Source of the DNA: Ulva prolifera
Lineage: Eukaryota; Chlorophyta; Ulvophyceae; Ulvales; Ulvaceae
Direction: 5' to 3'
Length of the DNA: 64,000 nt
Assembly (NCBI GenBank): GCA_023078555.1
Contig: CM041200.1
Coordinates: 7,231,361 to 7,295,360, forward strand
The notes beneath the pieces were generated by a model, which searched no databases, was not told where the DNA came from, and saw only the letters and a list, made by a program, of their open reading frames with translations. The first letter of the stretch is position 1; the number at the start of each line of letters is the position of its first letter. Position numbers and translations under genes: made by a program. Of the stretch, positions 21,247 to 32,900 are shown piece after piece.

Positions 21247-24200
21247 ATGGATCCGCGCCATGCTGCAGCAGTTGCAGGACTGTCAAGTACCCAAAATGGG
21301 CCTACTTCCGCGCGCAGCGGAGACTTACTCGTCGGTCGCATGCGTACTCAGAGAATCCCTGTAGTGGGTACTTTAATTTCAAGGGACGGGCGTTTTACGG
21401 ATCATGCCCGCGTCGGCCGCAACGACGGTCCACTGTCCGGTCCTGGGGTGTTGGTGTGGTGGTCCCTGGGGGTGGTTCTGCGAGACGACGTGGTGGAGAG
21501 TCGGACGAGGGAGCTGGGTACGGCCAAGGAAGTGATTGTCACTACCTGTCTCGCGCTCTCCTCCTGGCTGCACGAGCAGGCAATGCTCGTGTCCTCGTGG
21601 GAGGGCAAAGGGAAGACCCCACATGGCTGCCTGGTGCCCCGGCGGTGGAAGCCCCTGTTGGGAAAGAAAGAGGTGTGTGTGCCCGGTGTGCTGGTGGATC
21701 AGCTGAGCGCGATCTGCATTTACTGCCAGTCCACTGACACGGGGCCCGGCTAACCTGTGGAGTGGGGCCAGGACTCAGTGCCGCCATTTGTGCAGGTTGA
21801 GATCACCGGCCACGTATGTGAGTCTGGCCTCCCTAAGACCAGAATCACAGCGGAGAGAGATCCGGATCTTCGCCAGCGGTTCGATCTTCCTCAGATCAAC
21901 GTGGGGGGAAAGCGCAAAGGCCCGGACCCCCCGCGTCCAGACGGTGTGCTCTCTGCACGCATGTTGTTATGTAACGCAGTCACGTATGCTGTCCCCACAT
22001 CGTGCGCGGCATGGCCTCCGCATTTGTGCACAAGTGACATGGGTGTTCTCGGTGCAGTGTATCATTGCTCCACCCCGCGACACGTCGTGTGGGCCTGGGC
22101 TTCCTTCATGTCTGGGCTGTCCCCTCATCGCACCAAGTTGTGGACAGCCGGAAAGGCGTCTCCCGCGGAGGAGGGTCACGGGTCCTCCAGGAGCAGGGAG
22201 AGACCCACATCCAACCTCCCAGAGGACCTGAACCCGCTGGTGGCGTGGGTGCTGTATGAACACGCACACTACCTCCAGCTCGAGAACATGGATGAAGATG
22301 AGCTCGAGCCGTGTCAGTCGATAGCACGGCACATTGGGGACCGGTGCCACAGGATGTTGGCGAACACAAACGGGGTCCCTGCACAGCCGGTTTTCCAGCT
22401 GACCTCGGGCGTGCCGGTGTTAGCTGACATGCACACCTCGCACTCGGACCTCATCAAAGCTTTCGTGCGCTCCTGTGACTTTCCATGACTCCGGCATGGA
22501 CAGGGGGACTGCCTGTTGGTCTGTGTGCTGTCCTGTTCTACCAGGCATTTGTGCCTTATCGCATGCATGATCGTGGCCATGGTGCCCCGGGCCCTGTTTC
22601 TGTTGATCCCTCAAGTCTGGCCTGTCACCGGCCTGGGCTCGAGCTGTGTAGTCAGGTCTCTTTGCGTGCAGGATGTCAAGATCCTCGGTGAGTTTGTCGC
22701 CGCGCTCGACAACTTAGGACCCTGGGTATTGGCTTATGCGGCGGAGCACCCTCTGTTTGATTGTGCAGAGGTGCGAGGTGCCACTGACCTGTACATGCCA
22801 TCGAGAGCTGCGTGACTGTGCAGTGCTGTATATGCTTGCAGTTGCCCGTCCCCAATTGTTGAGTATACCTGGATCTCGCCGTGCAGGGTGACCGAGTAGC
22901 CCGAGCTCTCCGTCCGGCGTGGAGTTCTGTCCAGGCATTCAACTCCCACATCATGTGGGCATGTGAAGGGCTGCAGCTGACCTCTACGGTACTGGCGTCC
23001 TTCGCCACGAATGGGGTCCACCTGTTCATGCATGCTTATCGGCGCCTCGTCGCCGCGGCTGTGACAGGGGACCCGGGGGCGCCTGTCCTGGAGAGGCGGC
23101 GTGTGCAGGACATTCCAGCCTTGGAGCCCAGCCTCCTGGATCCCGCCTTTGCCGCCATCCTGGTGTGCACGGTGAATATTAGCAGTGCGCTACCAACCGT
23201 TTCTTCTCCATTGTTCAGGATTCAGTTGTTACCTGCTGTAGCCCCCGATGTGGGGCAAGACTCAGCTTTGCAGACAGTGCTCTCGTCTGAACCACGCGGT
23301 GCATCCAGGTTTGGTGAAATCGGGGTATGGTCAGCCCGTCAAGAGGCTGGCCGACGACCTGATCCCCTTGTGCCCGCCCCACACGCTGTGGCACTGGGCG
23401 CTCAGGAGCTGGCGGTACCTTAGCGTGGGGCAGAAAGACACCGCGGGGAGCAGTTCCGGGAAATCAGCATCCCCGTCGGTTGTCCGCCTTAGGCCAGGAT
23501 CATTCCCCGAGATCAAGGACTGGGATTATGCCGGCGCTGAAGAGCTTGCCAAGCTGTCCTTGGCCAAGGGGATGCAGAGCTCAAAGTGTTACATGTGCGA
23601 ACCCCCGGTGATGGTCCCTACAGTGTCCAGGAGTGTCTCTTGCAGAACATGCTCCCTGCATGTTCAGTCGTATGCGACTGAGTTCTGGCCATCAGATCCT
23701 CCTGTTCTTTCACCAACGGGAGCATGTGCTGCTGTTAGTTGATCCAGAGTTGACATGCACGGGCCCTGGGACTACCAGCGTGTTCTGTTTGTTGTTGGCG
23801 ACTCCGGTTAATTTTACAGGGCGGAGCTCAATAACATTCCCGAAGGTATCCTCGCCACCCTGCCCGAGGACTTGCGGCAGCCGCCTGTCGTAGCACCCCA
23901 GCCTACCCCTGGGGCAGGGGGTGCCGGTGACACCCCTGCCTCTGGCCAGCGCAACCGTCGACGAACCGGGAAGCACGAGGTAGCTAAAGCACGTACCAAG
24001 TCGCTAATGCTGCGTAAGATGGGCCTGCCACCAGCCAAGAAGGGGGACACAGCCGCTGGCGGCACCGATACCGGCGGCAGCGACACTCAGGAATCCGGTG
24101 GGGACAGGGGCACCACCCGCCCCGCGTCTAAGGTGGCCACAGGGCCAGAGGTGCTCGGCCTGGGTTCCGCTGCGGGACCGGGGCAGGGGGGGGCAGTCTC

Positions 24201-24677
24201 CCAGCCGGGGGGGGGGTGCGTGTGGCCGTCCCGCAGAGGCTGTGCCGGTCACGGCAGCGACAGGGGGGTTGAGCCTGACTGTGGGGCGGGGGGTGGTTTG
24301 GGGGGGAAAGCAGCGGCGGTGGCAGATTCGGCGGCGAAGGCGGGATTGAACCCCACTGTGAGGGTGGCAGCCACTGGGGGGGCTGCGGAGGCATTGCCAG
24401 TCACAGCGCTGAAGGCGGGACTGAGTCCCGTGGAGGGGAGGGCAGCGGGGGGGGGGGGGGGACGCGGAGGCTACGGCAGGCTTGGCGGGGCAGGGCGGGT
24501 TGAGCTCAACGGTGGCGGGGGAGGCGGGGGGGGGGGGCCGCGGAGGCTACGGCAGGCTTGGCGGGGCAGGGCGGATTGAGCTCAACGGTGGCGGGGGAGG
24601 CGGGGGGGGGGGGGGGGCGGCGGAGGCTACGGCAGGCTTGGCGGGGCAGGGCGGGTTGAGCCCAACGGTGGGGGGGG

Positions 24678-24710
<33 letters not shown>

Positions 24711-25582
24711 CTGCTGGGGGGGTCCGGGCCGCGGAAGCTATGGCAGACATGGCGGCGCGTGGCGGGTTGAACCCACCAGTGGGGGGGGAAGTTGTGGGGG
24801 ATTTTGCGGGGATCCCCTTGCAGGGTCAGGACGCTACAGGTCGTCCCGAAGTGGGCCCCTTTGGCCTGCCTGTCCCCGTGCCGGCGGGCGGACCGGAACC
24901 CGTCCCTACAGGGTTTATGCAACCGGACAGTGCGGAAGGAAGTGGGGGTCTGGTGTACGATCCGGTAGCAGACGCCATGTTTGCAGATGCTCTCTCTGAG
25001 GCAGTGCTGTATCCGGAAGACCACTCCTCAGATGATTTCGGATCCATCAGCTTGGATGACGATTCGGATCGTTCTGACCCAGCGGACCCCCGCTGCGCTG
25101 AGCACGAAGTGGCGACAGAGGACCCTGAGACTAGGCCGTCCCAATTAATCTACCTGCACGATAGTTCCGGGTCAGTTCGTCTAACCGTGGACGAGTCCTT
25201 CGAGGAGCAGAAGACCACCCTGCGCATGGCCGCCACCTTCGTATCTCCTCCGGGTGGTTCGGTCGGGCGTGCTGCTCAACTGCGGCTCATTGTCGTGGCA
25301 GTGGACCTGATGTTGGTAAGCACCGCCGGCATGGATTTGACTAAAGCGGAGCGCTTGGTCCGCATGAAGTCGATCATATCGGCGTACGGGCTCCAACCAG
25401 ATGAAGACACTGTATCCGAAGTTGTGTCACTGATTCAGACGGTGCGCTCCTCCAAGCAAACTACCCCCGCCAACCCCCCCCCCCCCCCCCCCCCCCCCCC
25501 TGGCCAGTCTGTCGCATGGCCGTGGTGGGCCAATTCTCTACTCCCGCTCCCAAGGCAGACGTACAGTACCCAGGGATGTTGA
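21247..25582 (+). CDS. Unrecognised multi-exon gene of the CACTA element
   Basis: A series of open stretches on the plus strand looks coding. ATG 21247 (MDPRHAAAVAGL) runs to about 21745, resumes in the same frame after acceptor TTGTGCAG at 21796 (VEITGHVCESGLPKTRI) and ends near 22488. Further stretches are 22620-22815, 22880-23220 and 23248-23740 (with CRQCSRLNH). From 23872 a Gly-rich tract ends in an acidic segment (DDFGSISLDDDSDRSDP, about 25035-25085) and a more ordinary C-terminus before a 27-nt C run (25474-25500). Exact exon borders are not established, and the Gly-rich part changes frame between repeats. I do not recognise a family. It is the plus-strand gene nearest the left end and converges on the protease gene. 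Confidence 0.45.
24220..24790. repeat. G-rich coding minisatellite with long G runs
   Basis: A unit of about 75-80 bp (GCGGAGGCTACGGCAGGCTT, then GGCGGGGCAGGGCGG, TTGAGC, CAACGGTGG and a G run) is repeated nearly exactly at about 24463, 24538 and 24619, with degenerate relatives on both sides. G runs include 24602-24617 (16) and 24679-24710 (32). The frame encodes repeats of the type AGLAGQGGLSPTV separated by polyglycine. Strong G-quadruplex potential on the plus strand. Confidence 0.85.
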
Positions 25583-26395
25583 CCGTGCAGGGACGCAATT
25601 CTACAGAGGGCAGCGAAGCCGTCCCAGCCCCGGATCCTGTGGTGAATACTGGTTGACGAGCAAAGTCCCTGGGGGATGGGGGCCTGTGGTGAATACTGGT
25701 TGATGAGCTAAGTCCCTGGGGGATGGGGGTGCCGGTAGCACAGCTGCGTGGGAGTACACTTTAATGCGGCGTGCAGTGTCCGCTAAGCCATCAAGCGTAG
25801 AACTTCCCGGCAGTATCAGCATAGTCACTTTGTTAATGCAGATGCTACGGGAATACGTCACAATTCTTCCCATTTCGGCGGTAATACAAGGACGGTGGGC
25901 CACATCACTGTACAGTGATGCAACCCCGTCTACTAGTGCCATACGCTCTGCTATAATGCAGGGGTTGACCGTTGTACCCGGCGCCCCTCTAATCCTACAG
26001 CGCCGACCTGGTGTAGCCGTTGAGGATTGATAGGATTTTTTACACGAAATAACGATTAGAATACTGAGTCGAACTCCGTACGCAAACGGTGGCGTCTTGT
26101 CTTCTGTAGACAATGTGATCAGAACAGTTTCAGCTGTGCCTGCCTGGCAGCAGCCCGCAGCGCTGCAGTCGAGACACCGAGGTTCAGTGCAGCTGCAGCT
26201 AAATGGCATCACCTGGCCTGTGGCGTCGGAATCTCCCGGATGCCACCCTTCAGTGACTCATACACGCGTCTTCAGCGAAATAGCCATCAGCTTGTTATAC
26301 TGCTGACTCAGGGTTGCCACTACCGGGCGCGCCTTCTCCAGGAAGGCGTCAAAGCGCGCCTGCAGGTACCACTCCCTGCAGATCCAGCAGCTTCA
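25583..26395. other. Convergent intergenic region within the CACTA element
   Basis: Lies between the 3' ends of the plus-strand unrecognised gene and the minus-strand protease gene. It contains a tandem pair of about 48 bp (CCTGTGGTGAATACTGGTTG at about 25635 and 25682). Open frames of 88 codons (plus, 25764-26030) and about 200 codons (minus, 26212-25601) overlap here; neither is convincing. Confidence 0.4.
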
Positions 26396-29300
26396 TCAGG
26401 CAAAGGTCCCCACCGGGCCTCCAAGGGGGTGCCAGAGGATAGATGGTGACAATGCTGCGGTGGACATGGCAGGTGCATCGAGTCGCCCGCACCTCAGCTC
26501 CTCTTCGGAAAAGTCTTTGAATGGCGGTGTCTGGAGGTGGCGGTCCCACCTAGCGTCGGCTAGCATCTTGGTGCCGTCCTCGACTGATAAGTGTCCCAAC
26601 TTGTCTCCCCCTCTCCCGCCTCGGTGCCACTCTTGAATGAGGGCTCGAGTGAGGACGATACGGTACAGCACCGCGTGCTGCACCTTGACGTCCTTGGTGT
26701 GTAACATGACCCTTCGAGTCGCCTCGTCACCGTGGATGTCACTGCTGAACACAGTTCCCCCCTCCTGTTGCATGCGGTGGATGACGTCGCACACAGCGTC
26801 GGCCAGCATGCATGTGAAAAACCCGCAGTCGTGGCCGTTTGGTTGCTGCGGGGTTCCTCCAACCTGGACACCATTGGGGGACGGTTATAATGCTAATGTT
26901 ACGTCAACAGATCAAGTCCACCGATCAGACCTTGGACGCGGGGTGGTTCCAAAGCAGTACGCTGTCCGGTTTCGGGCAGAGAGGGGGGGGGGGGGGGGGG
27001 GGGGGGTCTGGTGGGCGCAATCAGAGGGTGCTGTTGTGTCAACGATTGCAGTCCATTTGGTAATATGCGCGACTGTCAAGGGTCAGAGGACAGCATCTGT
27101 GTGGATGGTATCGCAGGAGAACAGTGGGACGTGGGCATTGTACCTTCACCAACTTCAGGGTTATCCTAGCGGTGGATTCGGTCGGCCGGGTGGCCAGTCG
27201 GACGTTGTGTCGGCGGCCCACTGCTTTTACCCGAGGCCGGGTGGTAGATGGGGGGTCTTCCGGGGGGGAGGGGGCCCGGCCCTCGGGGTAGTCAAGCGCC
27301 ATGCACAGAGCCTCACTCAAGACGTCCCTAGCCCGTTCAGCGGTGCCTGAGCCGGCGCTTATCAGGCTGTCAAAGAACGACACAGTCGCCGCCTTATTCT
27401 GCTTCATACGCCCTGCATTATGGCTGAAACGTCAGTAGTGGCGTTCAGTGGGCGTCTTTTGGGGGGGGGGGGGGGGGGGGGGGGGGGGTTGGGGGGGCAT
27501 ATGACAGTCCTACGCACAGCAGGCTACCTCATCACAAAGTCAGCTGCGGCGGGAGAGCGTACATGGGTGCCAGATGACAGCCAACATCCAGTGGCCGTTC
27601 CGGGGGACAGGGACTAAGACACATTCTTGCTCAGGTGTGAGCTCTGAACAACCACCGCCCCATAAATCTGGTGCGTTTGCTTGACCAGTCTGCGTCCGCA
27701 TCCCCAGTACATATCCCAGCCATATTCTGGCTAGGCGTTGCAATGACGCCCTGCCCGGCCAGCGCGACACACCTACTCAAGGCGTAGTCAACGTGTGTAC
27801 TCTCGGCCCATGCGGTGGGCCAGCCTCTCGCGAGGGTTTCCAGACCGACTGTAACAGACACCCGAGCATCCCCAAAATGCCCTAGCTGCAAGGTCACACC
27901 CCCCACCACATTCGGGAACCTCTCCCCATCGTCGTCGTCGGAGGACACTACGGTCGGTTCAGCTGCCTCCTGCGTTGTGTCGGCAGCGGATGTACCGGCG
28001 TCTTTGGAAGTGGACCCCCACTGCTGCTTCAGCTTGCCCGGAGGCTTTGCAGGGAAGTTTGTGACCCAATCCGGCGGCACCACCGGAGGGTGTGCCAGGA
28101 GGGATGCTGACAGCCGCGGCTTATCCTTACCGGCGGCCGAAGGCTCCGGGACGTCCGGGGCAGGAGGAGGTGCGGACAGGATTGGCCCCTCTTGACCGGG
28201 TGCTGGACAAGCAGGCTCCGGAGAGGCCCGGAGCGGGGGGGGGGCCTCGCCGATGGAGCAGATGGCTGCACCGACTGGGGCAGGTTGGGGCCCCTCGCTA
28301 GGGCCATCATCAGGGGTGACGGATGGAACCGGATTGGCATCGGTGTCCGACCTCGCCTTATTGTCTCCTTCGGCAGGGGGGTCCGCAATGGGTCCTTCCC
28401 AGGCGGGGGGATCATCCGGGGGACCTGCCGGCCCCCAGTCTGCGGTAGCTAGTCTGGTTTCGATAGCTGTAACGGAATCGTCCAGCCGTGGCGGCGGCAG
28501 ACAGCCACCGGTCCGCGATGGCGACGGCGGCCTCACAGGGCCAACCGGCTGTGGGGACTGCGGGGGCAACGCCACAGGGGGAACCCCTACTGCAGCCGGC
28601 CCCTCTGGCGGCGGATGATCCCGGCTAAGGATCTGCGCTACGGCCGCAGCCCCCCCCCGTGCGGCACCCCGTGCCCCCCTGGGCAACCTAATTCGTGCGG
28701 GCTGCTGAAGACTGGTGCCCCGATCTGCGCGCCCTCTACCCGGTGCCCGTGCCCCTCGTGCCTCGCCAACCCGCTGCTGCTGCCGCGGATGGGTGTGTCT
28801 GCCACGCCCCCGCCTTCGGGCACCCGGGCCTATGCTGGTTCCGATGGACTCTGTGAGCGGCGGGGCAGCGGCTGCACCCGGTCCTGGGGCTGTGGCGGTG
28901 CCGGTGACTCCCCCAAGAGCGGCGTCGGGTCCCCCCCGGTCTTCACCGTCCGACCCGCCCGCCCCACCCCTCTCTAGCTGTAACGCCAACATGGGCGCCT
29001 GCAGAGGCCCCACCTGAACCTCGGAGAGAGGCCACTTCGGATTTGGAGTCCGTGCGAAGTTTGCCTCACACTTTATCCACTCGCAGATCAAGTCTGTCCC
29101 GCCCGTGTGCAGCACACGTTCGAGCAGGCCGCCAGCGTCTTCAATGATGCCCGCGCCGACCTGGCAAGACCGGTACAGCACGATCTCCTCTGGCGCGCAC
29201 GGGGCCTTAGTATGGACCGCGCGCTCGAATGCGATCATCCGGAGGTCGTGCCAGAGGGACTTCATCTTCTGCTCTACCTGCGCGGCGTGGTCGGCGGTGT

Positions 29301-29637
29301 GTGAAGCCTCTACACTCTCCTTCATCGCCCGGATCGAGTCCAGGTACAATTCTAACCCTTCCCCCCCGGCCTCGACTATAGAGCCCACCATGGTAACATC
29401 TACAGTCGTTAATAGGTAGGCGTTGGCCATGAAGTCTATCGGGAACCCGGGCTTCCGGGTACAGATCGTTAGTGCTGGGATTGGCTGGCCAGGCGTCCAG
29501 TTACCCTTCAGGGCGGTTTCCAGGAACCGCTGGAAAGACGAGTCACACGAACGTTTACTACGAATTGTCGCAAGGTAGGACCGCAAGTCTCCGTCCGTTA
29601 TCATACTGGCACACATCGTATGGACTGAACACCGCAC
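26396..29637 (-). CDS. CACTA-encoded protein with C-terminal Ulp1-like (C48) cysteine protease
   Basis: A long first open stretch (29637 to about 27631) has an ordered N-terminus (MITDGDLRSYLATI, then CEWIKCEANFA) and a Pro/Ala-rich middle. The end of the gene carries a Ulp1/SENP-type protease on three phase-matched exons. The His exon ends at 27563 (VLVPVPRNGHWMLAVIWHP, His codon 27591-27593). The Asp exon is 27412-27144 (ATVSFFDSLISAG, Asp codon 27369-27371). The Cys exon runs from 26863 to a stop at 26396 (PQQPNGHDCGFFTCMLADAV, Cys codon 26825-26827). This is the family signature HW...D...Q.N..DCG.F.C. The introns are 150 bp (phase 1) and 280 bp (phase 0); each contains a homopolymer C run on the coding strand. 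The join between the long stretch and the His exon is not resolved. Such proteases cleave SUMO-like modifiers; Ulp1 domains are known in plant CACTA and MULE elements, with unclear role. Confidence 0.82.
26983..27006. repeat. 24-nt G run in an intron of the protease gene
   Basis: Poly(G) on the plus strand, poly(C) on the transcribed strand, inside the 280-bp intron before the Cys exon. Confidence 0.95.
27461..27488. repeat. 28-nt G run in an intron of the protease gene
   Basis: Poly(C) in the pre-mRNA, inside the 150-bp intron before the Asp exon. With 25474-25500 (27 C), 24679-24710 (32 G) and 26983-27006 it makes four runs of 24 nt or more within 2.8 kb. Confidence 0.95.
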
Positions 29638-29967
29638 AGTAACGTTCTATCCGCGCAATCGCGACGCCGTCTCCCTACATCAACTGCATCAGACCTTGCA
29701 CCTACCATTGATCTGTCCGCTGGACCTGCGACGTGCACTAACAGACGACACCGACGCTTGAAGAGGGAGCGAAAGTGGCCACGAGCGCACACCGCAGGAC
29801 GTGGGTTGTATGGCTCCAACGAGGGTGGCGCCTGTAGACACGCACTGGCGGGGACTCTGGTCCCCCCCGTGGCTTGCTGGCAAGTTTGGAAAATGCAAAG
29901 TGGGCACAACTGGGACTGCAGTCAACTGGGATTGCTGACGAAGGCATTTGGCGGTGGTCTTGTACAA

Positions 29968-32900
29968 TTACACAGTTCGGCCAGAAGCCTTGTTCGCAGT
30001 GGCCCAATACTGCACATTTTGTGCACCCCTCCGGACTGGAACTAACTGGCATGGCACTGCGTCCAAGTCTACGACGTATCTGCCGCCATATGCCCGAGAC
30101 CCTCTGTTTGCACCCGCCACACCGAAAAACTCAGGGGGACGTTTCAACACGGGATCTGGGGCGCGGGCTCCCGGGGTGGCTGGCAAGGTGCAATTATACA
30201 GATCAGCAACCCCCAGGGACAATGGGTTTGGTTTCGCAACACATGACACGCAACTCACGCCATTCCGGGGCTGCAGACACGCCCGGATGAAATACTGCAG
30301 TTCCCCGACGAAATACGTCACTGTCCCGCCACCCCCGTCCCCGTCCCCCCCAATGAGGTACCTCAAGAGGCACCACTTGTTGTCTTTCTTCCCTTGCGTA
30401 GACTGTTGCGCGCAGCTGAACATGTCTGCAACGCGGGATTGCATCTGATGGAACTTCATAAGTGTCACTGTACCCTCACGGCGAGCCTCATCAACAGTGC
30501 CATCCACCTTCAGGCCCAGAGCTCGGTGGATGGCCGCGCGACGTGCATATCCAACCCCCAGGCGACAGTGAGTTGGCCAGCCCTCCTCCTGTAGGGAATC
30601 CTGATGGAAGAGGAGGTACGGCAACTGTCAAGACGCGTGTTAGTCTCATCGAGTGTGCACAGGGGTTAATGCGCGTGCCTGAGCTTGTAAGCATGCTGAC
30701 TGTGCATGACGACGTGGAGGGGAGCGTACCTTGCCATCGCGTAAAGTCGCGCGGCAGAAATGAAAGTAAGAATTGAACCGGTGACCTCATGAGTACACAC
30801 TACATGCTCTACCACTGGGGCTCACCTGAAGCAACGAGTCCTTTGTTAGATGACTCCTCCCTTGATTTTGTCATCTATATTCTTGGATCCCCAGATATGG
30901 ATATCCCACAACAGCAACCCTGTCAGCTCATCTCCCACGAAGTCAAGGGGGAGGACCTCTGCTGTCTCAGACTGGGCAGGAGCCCTGCCCACCCCGACGA
31001 CCCTGCCGGTGATCCGGTCGCTGTCAACTGATTGATCCCCGTCAGCGGATCTTCCATTGCGAGTTCGTGCCCGCCGGCGTTTCTCCGTCGCTATGGCAGC
31101 CGACAGTGAGGTCATGGCAGCAGGCAGTGAAGCTGCATCATGTAGCAGCCGCATACATGTGCGGCGCAGCAGTTCATCGCTCACGTATACTTGTTCAGGG
31201 CAACGAGTTGATCGATATTTGATCAGCCTCTTCAAGAGCTGGACCATCCGCTCGATCCAGAATTCAAGACTGAAGAAGGATGCACCGCAGCACCTCACCT
31301 GATCCGGAAGGTGACAAGCTGCCAGATGCAGCTTGTACGTGCTGAGAGCGGCGCCCTCAAACGTCTCCTCCGCCAGCTTGGCGTACTGCAACATCAATCG
31401 CTGTGCTTCCGTGATTCGGGCCGGTGTGTGCTGACCCTCTTCATATCTGAGAAAGTAGAGGGCCCCTGCTCGCAGGAGCCCCCACGACTGCTCAAACACA
31501 CTGCGTATGCGTTTCTCGGAGGCTTTCCACGGGAGATCGTGCAGGAGGTACAGCGAGAATGTCTCGGTGAAGGCCAGCCAGTCTTCCATGAGCCAGCGAC
31601 TGCGGTACCTACGCAAACAGTCACCCTGACTCATACGGGCTGCTTCAACAGGAGTGCACATGGTTCCCGTGTCCAAGTAACAGTCTGACAAGTGGCGTAG
31701 CCTCGGATGCGAGCAGGGCGTGCAGGCGATGGGACTGCGCACTTGGTGATGTCGGAGTACACCTTCTTGAAAAGAGAGGTCTGCATGATGTGGGGCGCTC
31801 TGGCAGCTATCGCCTTGACGACATCCTCTGGCAGTCGGAACAGGGCCCGGAGGCCCGTCAATGGCGCCTTCTTGGACTTCTTCCGGCCTAGGGGAGGGAG
31901 CCACTGGTTCCAGAAGTCCATGAGCACACCGAGCAGAAACACGTGCGCCACTCCGAGCCGGAAGAAATGGCAGGGACTGCAACGTCACAGCGTAATTCAT
32001 AATCCATTCCAAACTCAAGGGCCGGGCAGGGAGCAGCAGGCTGGGGGTGCTCGTACTTGAAGTAGGATAGGAGACTGAAGAGCGGAGAACCTTTTACCCC
32101 CAGTAGCTTGTACTCGTCTTTGGCGAGCTTGGCCCTGGACTTCGGTGTCTTCCGGTCGCAAAAGCGTTTCAAGGTTGGTGCGTGGACCTGCAATACCACA
32201 GGCCTGGCCAGGGTTACCACAAGAAAAGAGCCGTATCACCTACGACGCGTGTTCGGTGTCAGAGGGGTTGGCAGGATGAGTTGCGGCGCACAGAGGGGGG
32301 GCCGGGGAGTAGGCCGCATGTGCACAGATGGAAATCGAGGACACTGTCAATGGAATTGCACCTGAACAGCGATCTTGTCGCCCTTTCGGCCCCTCGCCAG
32401 GATCTCTGCCGCCGAGTACTTCAAGCGGTTGTCTGACTCCCAGGAACAGGGCTGCACCTGCTGGGGCTCGGTCCACGCGGTCCGCGGCGGGATGCCACCA
32501 GTGTCCGGTTGTACACTCCCAGGCACCATCCGGGGGTTTGCAGCAGAAGATGCCGCTTCTTCCTCCGGGGTGAGTGATTTCCCTTTCAGAGGCCCGTCGG
32601 CATAGCAGGGCACGGGCTGATGCAGAGGGAGGTGGTGTCCCATCCACCTGCATCGCCGTGGCATGCATGATAGCAAGTGTAAGCGGGACAGGTACGTGAG
32701 GCAGCACTAGCAGGAAAGTGTTTACACACGGAAGTGACCACCACGGACCTGACCGTGTTGGCGGGGTAATGCCACACGCCGTTTTGGGCACATCTGAAAC
32801 ATGCCCTCTGCGCTGTGTGGCCGATGCTGTTGGTAAGTTTCTCCAGCCATGGGATATCCCCCTCCACACAGCACAGCACCGGCCACACGTGCAGTACCTC

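Noticed and set aside
24506..25024. Minus-strand proline-rich frame
   Set aside because: Antisense of the G-rich repeat; polyproline arises from C runs.
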